A DNA stretch of 5,449 nt from Bacteroidota bacterium (GTDB lineage: Bacteria > Bacteroidota > Bacteroidia > Bacteroidales > UBA1556). Under the pieces are notes generated by a model. That model saw only the letters and a list, made by a program, of their open reading frames with translations. It was not told the DNA's origin and did not search any database. Positions 1-5,449 of the stretch are shown here, piece after piece (position 1 is the stretch's first letter; the number at the start of each line of letters is the position of its first letter). Both the position numbers and the translations under genes were made by a program. The stretch spans positions 1 through 5,449 of the forward strand of contig QNXT01000107.1 of assembly GCA_003973505.1 (NCBI GenBank), given 5' to 3'.

Positions 1-103
1 TGCAATGTGCGATATGCTCGGTAAACTTCTTTTGTTGGGTTTCGTCAAGCGAACCCTCAATATATTCCCAAATGCTACTTTCTATTATTTTACAATCCAT
101 CAT
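1..103 (-). CDS. Zinc-finger anti-sigma-like protein (zf-HC2/ZAS type), N-terminal 34 codons, cut by the left edge
   Basis: The minus-strand frame starts at ATG 103 (or the adjacent ATG at 100) and runs off the left edge after 34 codons. The protein opens with Met-Met-Asp-Cys, continues with an acidic helix-like stretch (IWEYIEGSLDE) and ends at the edge with EHIAHC. A Cys just after the start, then a 'W-x-Y-I-E-G-x-L' stretch and a His-x3-Cys, is the layout of the zinc-binding N-terminus of zf-HC2 anti-sigma factors. The last ligand of the expected H-x3-C-x2-C would fall just outside the window. Such proteins usually hold an ECF sigma factor inactive, often through a cytoplasmic N-terminal domain tethered to a membrane segment; the membrane part cannot be seen here. 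No sigma-factor gene lies directly upstream, which is unusual. There is no strong Shine-Dalgarno. The family call rests on this short piece only. Confidence 0.6.
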   Translation of the reverse strand, partial: MMDCKIIESSIWEYIEGSLDETQQKKFTEHIAHC

Positions 104-179
104 ATTGCGCTTTTTCAAATAGACACAGCTATTTTGTTTTACTTGCGGTGAATTTGATTTTTTTTTGGAAGGCTTTTCT

Positions 180-273
180 GATTTTAACTCGCTTCGCCCA
201 TTCTCGCTTTGCTCGTTTTTATTTGACGCTGATATTTATGATTTATTATGATTTTAACTCGCTTTGCTCGTTT
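180..273. repeat. Imperfect direct repeat, two copies of a 'gattttaactcgctt...gctcgttt' unit
   Basis: The 15-mer gattttaactcgctt occurs at 180-194 and again at 250-264, 70 bp later. The 16-mer ctcgctttgctcgttt occurs at 203-218 and at 258-273. The first copy is the second copy with 15 extra bases (195-209), which end in a second ctcgctt. The two versions therefore differ by one slippage-type gain or loss between the ctcgctt heptamers at 188-194 and 203-209. This is read directly from the sequence; the function is unknown. Confidence 0.7.
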
Positions 274-329
274 CATTTGGTGTGAAGAAGCCAAGTAATG
301 ATAAAGGATTATGCGGTCTTTTTTATAAT

Positions 330-351
330 CTTTGTGTCGCTTTGTGCTTCT
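330..351 (-). repeat. CACAAAG-type heptamer cluster, left arm (minus orientation)
   Basis: On the plus strand ctttgtg occurs at 330-336 and again at 340-346, exactly 10 nt apart; read on the minus strand these are CACAAAG. The cluster is the opposite-orientation partner of the one at 420-457, about 70 bp away. I recognise a general resemblance to the short intergenic 'cacaaag/cactaag' repeats seen in several environmental bacterial lineages, but I cannot assign a named family. Confidence 0.55.
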
Positions 352-419
352 CTACCATTCGGCAGACTGGTTTGAGTAACTCAGGTTAATAATTATTTGC
401 AATAATAAAGAGGCTATAC

Positions 420-457
420 CACAAAGAACCACTAAGAAGGCGCTAAGGCTCACAAAG
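420..457 (+). repeat. CACAAAG-type heptamer cluster, right arm (plus orientation)
   Basis: Four variants of one heptamer follow each other: cacaaag at 420-426, cactaag at 430-436, cgctaag at 441-447 and cacaaag at 451-457. The steps are 10, 11 and 10 nt, close to one helical turn. With the inverted pair at 330-346 this could form a long imperfect hairpin or a phased binding array. The units are too short and too irregular to be a CRISPR array. Confidence 0.6.
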
Positions 458-542
458 AAAGAATTAATATTTCGTGGTTTTACACTGATATGACGCTAGG
501 GTTGGTGAAGAATAAAATTTCTTATAGGAAGTGATTAGATAC

Positions 543-577
543 AAAAAAAGGAGTTTCCTTTTCAATGAAAACTCCTT
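543..577 (-). terminator. Intrinsic (Rho-independent) terminator behind tRNA-Arg
   Basis: Read on the minus strand, AAGGAGTTT (577-569) pairs perfectly with AAACTCCTT (556-548), a 9-bp stem around a 12-nt loop, and the stem runs into seven T residues (549-543). It lies 7 nt past the 3' end of the tRNA-Arg gene, as expected for the end of a tRNA or metG-tRNA transcript. On the plus strand the stem is not followed by a T run, so it should act in the minus direction only. Confidence 0.85.
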
Positions 578-584
578 GTAAATG

Positions 585-656
585 TACCCCCAACAAGACT
601 CGAACTTGTATCTAGTGTTTAGGAAACACTTGTTCTATCCCTTGAACTATGGGGGC
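585..656 (-). tRNA. tRNA-Arg, anticodon CCU (reads AGG)
   Basis: The minus strand folds into a complete 72-nt cloverleaf. The acceptor stem is GCCCCCA with TGGGGGT, with a G-U pair at the first position. The D stem is GTTC/GAAC with an 8-nt loop. The anticodon stem AGTGT/ACACT encloses loop TTCCTAA, giving anticodon CCT at 623-621. A 4-nt variable loop follows, then T stem ACAAG/CTTGT with loop TTCGAGT. The discriminator base is A. The 3' CCA is not encoded (the next bases are CAT), so it must be added by a nucleotidyltransferase. The gene lies 13 nt beyond the original metG stop on the same strand and directly before a terminator. I see no separate promoter in that gap, so it may be processed from a metG transcript. 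Confidence 0.95.
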
Positions 657-669
657 AATTTCAAAACCC

Positions 670-792
670 CTACTTCACCTCGCTACCTTGTTTTACCATA
701 TCGGTAGGTGCAACAAATACCAATTTGCCATCGGCATCTTCGGCCATGAGAATCATTCCTTGTGACTCGATTCCTCGAAGTTTGCGAGGTGC
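670..792 (-). pseudogene. metG: Out-of-frame remnant of the metG C-terminus
   Basis: On the minus strand, in a different frame from the intact metG reading frame, this stretch encodes 40 residues plus a TAG stop at 672-670. It begins with [15 protein letters not shown] and ends with [10 protein letters not shown]. This matches what is normally the end of the tRNA-binding (Trbp/EMAPII-like) domain of bacterial MetRS, including the 'NLAPRK-x-x-G-x-x-S-x-GM' element, but the residues just before APRK are missing. It has no start of its own and would not be translated in frame with metG. Its excellent preservation suggests either a very recent mutation or a sequence or assembly error. If the frame is restored the enzyme would be about 680 residues, the usual length. 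Confidence 0.85.
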
Positions 793-2699
793 CTGCTTAC
801 TTGCTTTCCGATAATTTCTTCGGGCTTGAAGAATTCTGCAATTCCTGAAACTACAGTGCGTTTGTCAATTCCTGTATCAACGGTAAGCTTTAATAATTTC
901 TTTGTCTTAGCCACCTTTTCAGCCTCCAAAATGGTTCCCACACGGATATCCAATTTGGTGAAATCATCAAATGTGATAGTCTCCTTTTGTGGAGCGGCTT
1001 GATGTTCTGCTGCTTCATTGGCTTTCTTGGTGTCTAATAAGCGTTGCACTTGTGCTTCAATGGTTTTATCATCAATTTGCTCAAAAAGCAATGCAGGTTT
1101 ATTCATCTGATGACCTGCTTTTAGCAGCTCCGTATCACCTGATTTATCCCATGCCAACTGCTCCATATTTATCATTTTACGGAGTTTGTCCATGGAGAAT
1201 GGCAAGAATGGATCGGCGATAATACTTAGGTTAGCAACAATCTGCAAGGCAATGTTCATAATGGTTTTTACGCGTTCCTCGTCAGTTTTTACAACCTTCC
1301 AAGGCTCGGTGTCAGCCAAATACTTATTTCCCAAACGAGCCAGATTCATTGCTTCACGCAATGCCTCACGGAAATGATAAGTATCCAATTGCTTGGAAAC
1401 TTTCTCAGGGAATGCTTTGATGGCTTCCAGTATTTCATTATCAAAATCGGTGGTTTCTCCACGTTCAGGCACCACACCATCATAATATTTTTTGCTTAAT
1501 ACCAAGGCACGATTTACAAAGTTACCCAGTATAGCCACCAATTCGCTATTATTACGAGTTTGGAAGTCTTTCCAAGTGAAGTCATTATCTTTGGTTTCAG
1601 GCGCATTAGCTGTTAATACATAGCGCAATACATCTTGCTTGCCTGGAAAATCCACCAAATATTCATGCAGCCAAACTGCCCAATTACGGGAAGTGGATAT
1701 CTTATCTCCTTCCAAATTTAAGAATTCATTGGCAGGCACATTATCGGGTAAAATATAATTGCCTTCTGCTTTTAGCATGGCAGGGAAAATAATACAATGG
1801 AAAACGATATTATCTTTTCCAATGAAATGTACCAATTTTGAGTCTTCACTTTTCCAATACTTTTCCCAATCGGGGGTCAACTCTTTAGTAGCTGAAATAT
1901 ATCCGATAGGCGCATCAAACCATACATAAAGCACTTTATTATCGGCACCTTCCACGGGCACTTTTACACCCCAATCCAAATCACGGGTTACCGCACGAGG
2001 ATGCAAACCGGAATCAATCCACGATTTGCATTGTCCGTACACATTGGGACGCCAATCTTTTTTATGACCTTCGATAATCCACTCTTTTAACCAAGGTTCG
2101 TACTGATCTAAAGGCAAATACCAATGTTTGGTTTCCTTCATCACGGGGATATTCCCACTCAATGCCGATTTTGGTTTTATCAAATCCGTAGCACTCAAAG
2201 AAGTACCACAGCTTTCGCATTGATCGCCATAGGCTTTTTCATATCCACAATGGGGACAAGTGCCTGTGATATAGCGGTCGGCCAAAAACATTTTATTCTC
2301 CTCATCGTAATACTGCTCTGATGTTTTTTCAATAAAATCACCTTTATCGTAAAGCTTTTTGAAAAAATCAGAAGCGGTTTTATGATGCATTTCGCTGGAA
2401 GTACGAGAATATACATCGAAAGAAATACCAAATTCTTCAAAGGATTCTTTGATAATACCATGATATTTATCGACGACATCCTGAGGACTAACCCCTTCGT
2501 TACGGGCTTTAATGGTGATGGGAACACCATGCTCGTCGGAGCCGCCAATTAAAATTACATCTTCGCCTTTGGCACGTAAATAACGCACATAAATATCTGC
2601 CGGAACATAAACACCTGCCAGGTGACCAATATGCACTGGTCCGTTAGCATAAGGTAATGCCGTAGTTACGGTATATCGTTTAAAATCTTTTGTACTCAT
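753..2699 (-). CDS. metG: Methionyl-tRNA synthetase, C-terminal tRNA-binding domain frameshifted
   Basis: This cytoplasmic class I enzyme charges tRNA-Met with methionine using ATP. The frame gives 648 residues from ATG 2699. Visible are the HIGH signature (HIGH, residues 23-26), a zinc knuckle CPHC plus a second C-x2-C (Cys 148, 151, 161, 164), the KMSKS equivalent KISTS (333-337), a helical anticodon-binding region (about 385-545) and a Trbp/EMAPII-like tRNA-binding and dimerisation domain starting near 575. Residue 635 (Ser, codon 795-797) is the last authentic one; 13 unrelated residues follow before TGA at 755-753. The true end survives out of frame to 670. I chose 2699 over an upstream in-frame ATG at 2726 because AAGGA lies 6 nt before 2699, homology starts there, and 2726 falls inside the promoter candidate. 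Catalytic and anticodon domains are intact, so activity is possible without the full C-terminal domain. Confidence 0.93.
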   Translation of the reverse strand: MSTKDFKRYTVTTALPYANGPVHIGHLAGVYVPADIYVRYLRAKGEDVILIGGSDEHGVPITIKARNEGVSPQDVVDKYHGIIKESFEEFGISFDVYSRTSSEMHHKTASDFFKKLYDKGDFIEKTSEQYYDEENKMFLADRYITGTCPHCGYEKAYGDQCESCGTSLSATDLIKPKSALSGNIPVMKETKHWYLPLDQYEPWLKEWIIEGHKKDWRPNVYGQCKSWIDSGLHPRAVTRDLDWGVKVPVEGADNKVLYVWFDAPIGYISATKELTPDWEKYWKSEDSKLVHFIGKDNIVFHCIIFPAMLKAEGNYILPDNVPANEFLNLEGDKISTSRNWAVWLHEYLVDFPGKQDVLRYVLTANAPETKDNDFTWKDFQTRNNSELVAILGNFVNRALVLSKKYYDGVVPERGETTDFDNEILEAIKAFPEKVSKQLDTYHFREALREAMNLARLGNKYLADTEPWKVVKTDEERVKTIMNIALQIVANLSIIADPFLPFSMDKLRKMINMEQLAWDKSGDTELLKAGHQMNKPALLFEQIDDKTIEAQVQRLLDTKKANEAAEHQAAPQKETITFDDFTKLDIRVGTILEAEKVAKTKKLLKLTVDTGIDKRTVVSGIAEFFKPEEIIGKQVSRHLANFEESSHKE

Positions 2700-2705
2700 C
2701 TTGAA

Positions 2706-2710
2706 TCCTT
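2706..2710 (-). promoter_or_regulatory. Shine-Dalgarno AAGGA of metG
   Basis: On the minus strand AAGGA ends 6 nt before the ATG at 2699, an ideal spacing. It supports the internal start over the upstream in-frame ATG at 2726. Confidence 0.65.
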
Positions 2711-2723
2711 GTTTTTGAGGCTG

Positions 2724-2755
2724 CAAAGGTCGGAAAAAATGGTTTATGATTTGAA
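2724..2755 (-). promoter_or_regulatory. Candidate Bacteroidetes-type promoter of metG
   Basis: On the minus strand GACCTTTG (2731-2724) differs at one base from the Bacteroidetes -7 consensus TAnnTTTG and is followed by CAG, a common context for these promoters. A weak -33 match (TTC instead of TTG, 2755-2753) lies 21 nt upstream. Transcription would begin near 2717-2720 and give a leader of about 20 nt containing the AAGGA. The -7 element is the stronger evidence and the -33 match is poor. Confidence 0.45.
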
Positions 2756-2792
2756 GCCGGTTTTCGCTAAAATCTTTTGTCGAATTTCGGTT

Positions 2793-4634
2793 TTACTTCC
2801 CAAGCAATACAGGAATCCATTCACCCTTACCAATCTCTTTAAGAGCCTTACGAATCCAATCTTGATTTTCACGTTTATACCAAAAGAAAAATTTCCGTTG
2901 GTTGAGTTTGTCTTTTTTGTTTTTGGGTGTATAAACTTCCTTCAAACTATAAGGGTGAACCCCTGAATAATAAATCACTGCTGCTACGGTCATAGGAGTG
3001 GGTGTGAGGTCTTGCACTTGTTCCAACTGAAACCCCATTTTCTTGGTTTTTACAGCCAAATCAGCCATGTCTTCCATGGTGCTTCCAGGGTGTGATGAGA
3101 TAAAATACGGAATCACCTGTTGGTTGAGTCCCGCTTTTTTTGATGCCTTCTTAAACTTCTTTTCAAAAGTATAAAAGAGATCAAAACTGGGCTTTCGCAT
3201 CAATTTTAACACCTTATCTGAAGTGTGCTCAGGAGCAACTTTCAAGCGGCCTGAAACATGATTTTTAGCCAAAATATCAATATACTCGTCAGCGGCTTGT
3301 TTTTGCTCAGGCGACAGCGAATCGTCAACTAACATATCATAGCGAATACCACTACCAATAAAAGCTTTTTTAATTTTCGGGTGGGCATCCACCGCTTTAT
3401 ACACTTCGGTAAGACCTTTATGGTTGGTGTTCAGATTATAGCATATATTTGGGAAAATGCAAGATGGTCGTGTGCAGGTTTCACAAATGCTCAAATCTTC
3501 ACCTTTCATTTGGTACATATTTGCCGATGGCCCTCCCAAATCACTTAAATAGCCTTTGAATTCGGGGTGTTGCGTAAGAGCATCCACTTCTTTCAAAATG
3601 GATTCTTTGGACCTACTGGCTACAAATTTGCCCTGATGGGCGGAAATCGTACAGAAAGAGCAACCACCAAAACAACCACGGTGCATATTTACCGAGAATT
3701 TTATCATCTCGTAAGCGGGAATTGGGCCACGCTTTTTGTAGCGAGGGTGAGGCAATCGGGTATAAGGCAAATCAAATGAGGCATCAATTTCTTTTTCAGT
3801 CATCGTAGGAAATGGCGGCCACACAATCAAGGTTTTATTACCAATATTTTGCAATAGCGTTTTGGCATTGACCATATTTGATTCGCGCTCGATATGTTTG
3901 AAATTTTTTGCAAAAGCAATTTTATCGTCCAAGCATTTTCGATGAGATGAGAGTTCGATGTAATTATTCTTTTTTATCACTCGTGCCACTTCTTTTTCAG
4001 AAGCCAAAATGGCTGTTTGTTTGATATTACGGATGTTCTCAAAAGGCACACCTCGATCGAGTAAGCGAAGCAATTCGGAAAGGGGTTGCTCACCCATTCC
4101 ATACACAAGCAAATCGGCACCACTTTCGTGCAATATGGACGGACGAAGTTTGTCTTGCCAATAATCGAAATGCGTAAAACGGCGTAAAGAAGCTTCAATT
4201 CCCCCAATCACCACGGGAGTATCGGGATAGAGTTTTTTTAGAATTTGGGTATATACAATGACCGGATAGTCGGGGCGAAAGCCTGCTTTATTTCCTGCTG
4301 TATAAGCATCATTTGAGCGTAACCGTTTGTTGGCGGTATAATGATTAATCATGGAATCCATAGAACCGGCAGTCACGGCAAAAAACAAGCGTGGTTGGCC
4401 AAATTTCTTGAAATCGCGTAAGTCGTCTTTCCAGTTGGGCTGCGGAACAATGGCAATCCGAAAACCCTCTCGTTCAATAATTCTCCCTACCACAGCGGCT
4501 CCAAAGGAAGGATGATCGATATAAGCATCACCTGAAAACAGTACCACATCTACTTCGTCCCAATCGCGGAGGCGAGCCTCTTTGGGTGTTGTTGGTAACC
4601 AATCGGATAGATGTGGTTTGTTTAGGTTTTGCAT
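2793..4634 (-). CDS. ygiQ: YgiQ-family radical SAM protein
   Basis: This 613-residue cytoplasmic protein belongs to the YgiQ (UPF0313) family of radical S-adenosylmethionine enzymes, whose reaction is, to my knowledge, not established. Residues 1 to about 300 form the family's N-terminal domain, with a GDAYIDHPSFG stretch at 35-45 and GGIEASLRR at 144-152. The radical SAM core begins near 310; its C-x3-C-x2-C motif (Cys 321, 325, 328 in CFGGCSFC) binds the 4Fe-4S cluster that cleaves SAM. A second Cys group (384, 387, 392, 398) is positioned to bind metal or another cluster. KVAPEHT (465-471), a PYFISSHPG segment (509-517) and the QVQDLTPTPMT segment (539-549) are typical of the family. It is shorter than E. 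coli YgiQ (about 740 residues), mostly at the C-terminus. The ATG at 4634 lacks a clear Shine-Dalgarno. It lies 39 nt behind fbp, so the two may be cotranscribed. Confidence 0.93.
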   Translation of the reverse strand: MQNLNKPHLSDWLPTTPKEARLRDWDEVDVVLFSGDAYIDHPSFGAAVVGRIIEREGFRIAIVPQPNWKDDLRDFKKFGQPRLFFAVTAGSMDSMINHYTANKRLRSNDAYTAGNKAGFRPDYPVIVYTQILKKLYPDTPVVIGGIEASLRRFTHFDYWQDKLRPSILHESGADLLVYGMGEQPLSELLRLLDRGVPFENIRNIKQTAILASEKEVARVIKKNNYIELSSHRKCLDDKIAFAKNFKHIERESNMVNAKTLLQNIGNKTLIVWPPFPTMTEKEIDASFDLPYTRLPHPRYKKRGPIPAYEMIKFSVNMHRGCFGGCSFCTISAHQGKFVASRSKESILKEVDALTQHPEFKGYLSDLGGPSANMYQMKGEDLSICETCTRPSCIFPNICYNLNTNHKGLTEVYKAVDAHPKIKKAFIGSGIRYDMLVDDSLSPEQKQAADEYIDILAKNHVSGRLKVAPEHTSDKVLKLMRKPSFDLFYTFEKKFKKASKKAGLNQQVIPYFISSHPGSTMEDMADLAVKTKKMGFQLEQVQDLTPTPMTVAAVIYYSGVHPYSLKEVYTPKNKKDKLNQRKFFFWYKRENQDWIRKALKEIGKGEWIPVLLGK

Positions 4635-4673
4635 AATAATATGGTTAGTACTGCTTTATAAAGACAGAAGCTC

Positions 4674-5449
4674 TTATCGAATTTCTTTGATGATACCCAT
4701 GCGGTATGCCGCCAAGAGCATTTTAAGGTCAAATATTTGCTGCTTTAATTCTGAACCAATATCCGTATCAGCTACGCGTTTTCGACGTTTTACCTTATCT
4801 AAGATAATGGCTTCGGATACAATATCTTGGCCACTTACCACAGCTTTTTGCTTCGACTCGAAGGGTTGATGTGCCACTAAAACCAAGCCGTAGGAATTGT
4901 AAATCAAAGTATAGCCTGCTATTCCGGTAACTTTCTGATAGGCTTTCGACATGCCTCCATCAATCACAATTAACTGACCATTCGCTTTTACCGGATTTTC
5001 GCCTTTGCTTACTTTTACAGGTACATGGCCATTTACTACATGACCATGAATAGAATCTAATCCAAATTCTTTAAGTATTTTTTGAATGTATATTTGTTCA
5101 TCACGAAACTTATAATATGGATTTCGTTCCTCCTTATGAGTCTTCTTATCATTGATGAAATAACGCTCAAAAGTGGTCATTTGTTTTTTTCCAAAAAGAG
5201 GCGAATCCGGTCCACACCACAGATACCAAAACTGGTCTAAATCTTTTTGCTTCTCCTTTTCTGATCCATTTTCGAAATAAGCGCGACGTGCCACAATATC
5301 AAAATAGTCGAGCAATTCTTTGCCTTTTAGTGATTTGCCATCCACCATTACCTCTTTGAAATAGCCTTTATCATCCATCGGAATTGCTCCATGAAATAGT
5401 AATAATCCATTATATGGAAGGTACATACTGCCATGCGAATACATGAAGT
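4674..5449 (-). CDS. fbp: Fructose-1,6-bisphosphatase class III (Firmicutes type), 3' part, open at the right edge
   Basis: Class III FBPase removes the 1-phosphate of fructose 1,6-bisphosphate, the committed step of gluconeogenesis. It is a manganese-dependent enzyme of the metallophosphatase fold, unrelated to class I and II FBPases. The visible C-terminal part, about 258 codons, ends at TAA 4676-4674. The frame continues past the right edge, so the ATG at 5444 is an internal Met, not the start. Family segments include a NGLLLFHGAIP stretch, LWCGPDSPLFGK (residues 75-86 counted from that Met), EERNPYYK (105-112), HGHVVNGHVPVK (133-144, probable metal and active-site region), KGENPVKANG (147-156), the IDGGMSKAYQ segment and a helical tail with LKMLLAAYR. 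The whole protein is usually around 650-670 residues, so more than half, including the N-terminal metal ligands, lies outside. ygiQ follows 39 nt downstream with no terminator between them. Confidence 0.92.
   Translation of the reverse strand, partial: FMYSHGSMYLPYNGLLLFHGAIPMDDKGYFKEVMVDGKSLKGKELLDYFDIVARRAYFENGSEKEKQKDLDQFWYLWCGPDSPLFGKKQMTTFERYFINDKKTHKEERNPYYKFRDEQIYIQKILKEFGLDSIHGHVVNGHVPVKVSKGENPVKANGQLIVIDGGMSKAYQKVTGIAGYTLIYNSYGLVLVAHQPFESKQKAVVSGQDIVSEAIILDKVKRRKRVADTDIGSELKQQIFDLKMLLAAYRMGIIKEIR

Larger units (their letters stand above)
104..542. other. Intergenic region of about 440 bp with short repeats and no supported gene
   Basis: No open frame here has a credible start, ribosome binding site or recognisable protein. 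The region holds a degenerate direct repeat built on 'ctcgctttgctcg' (180-273) and two oppositely oriented clusters of a CACAAAG-like heptamer (330-351 and 420-457). Between and after these it is AT-rich and featureless. It separates the terminator behind tRNA-Arg from the start of the anti-sigma-like gene, so it should contain that gene's promoter, but I could not identify a convincing one. Confidence 0.6.

Noticed and set aside
112..119. TCTATTTG on the minus strand as a -7 element for the anti-sigma-like gene
   Set aside because: It lacks the conserved A, has no -33 partner at the right distance, and would leave a leader of only a few bases.
104..238. N-terminal extension of the anti-sigma-like gene, since the frame stays open upstream to about 238
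   Set aside because: There is no start codon with a ribosome binding site, the translation is low-complexity (Lys/Ser/Glu/Asn), and it covers the intergenic repeat. The Met-Met-Asp-Cys start fits the family.
420..457. CRISPR array
   Set aside because: The units are only seven bases, imperfect and separated by 3-4 nt, with no spacers of CRISPR length and no cas genes.
753..806. Programmed frameshift or translational bypass in metG
   Set aside because: There is no slippery heptamer, and a simple shift would still lack the conserved residues before APRK, so a deletion or sequence error explains it better.
2700..2726. Upstream in-frame ATG at 2726 as the metG start (nine extra residues)
   Set aside because: It overlaps the candidate -7 element, has no ribosome binding site, and the extra residues have no family resemblance; 2699 has AAGGA at ideal spacing.
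2745..2792. Terminator between ygiQ and metG
   Set aside because: Only short AT-rich 4-5 bp pairings can be formed and none is followed by a T run on the minus strand.
989..4869. Short plus-strand and alternative minus-strand open frames inside metG, ygiQ and fbp
   Set aside because: They lie antisense or out of frame within well-conserved genes, have no protein-family features, and are expected by chance.

Overview
The window looks like ordinary chromosomal DNA of a member of the Bacteroidetes. It is AT-rich. Its methionyl-tRNA synthetase has the KISTS form of the KMSKS signature that I associate with this phylum. The metG promoter candidate has a Bacteroidetes-type -7 element (GACCTTTG, close to TAnnTTTG), and the tRNA gene does not encode its CCA end. 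The phylum call rests on family recognition, not on a search. All genes lie on the minus strand, so transcription runs from the right edge to the left.

Layout, right to left. 4674-5449 is the 3' part of a class III (Firmicutes-type) fructose-1,6-bisphosphatase gene, open at the right edge. After a 39-nt gap comes ygiQ (2793-4634), a YgiQ-family radical SAM protein. After a further gap of about 90 nt, which holds a promoter candidate and a Shine-Dalgarno, comes metG (start at 2699). Its C-terminal tRNA-binding domain is broken by a frameshift near 793-797. The intact frame stops at 753, but the rest of the normal C-terminus is still readable in another frame down to 670. A tRNA-Arg(CCU) gene (585-656) sits 13 nt past the original metG stop, followed closely by an intrinsic terminator (543-577). 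The block metG / tRNA-Arg / terminator could be one transcript.

The stretch 104-542 has no gene I can support. It holds two kinds of short repeat: a degenerate 'ctcgctttgctcg' direct repeat (180-273), and two oppositely oriented clusters of a CACAAAG-like heptamer spaced about 10-11 nt apart (330-351 and 420-457). At the left edge (1-103) is the 5' end of a gene for a small zinc-finger anti-sigma-like protein (zf-HC2/ZAS type), cut by the window.

The genes are housekeeping (gluconeogenesis, translation, an uncharacterised radical SAM enzyme) and do not form a recognisable pathway. I found no convincing new system. The two points most worth a second look are the metG frameshift and the helically phased heptamer clusters.
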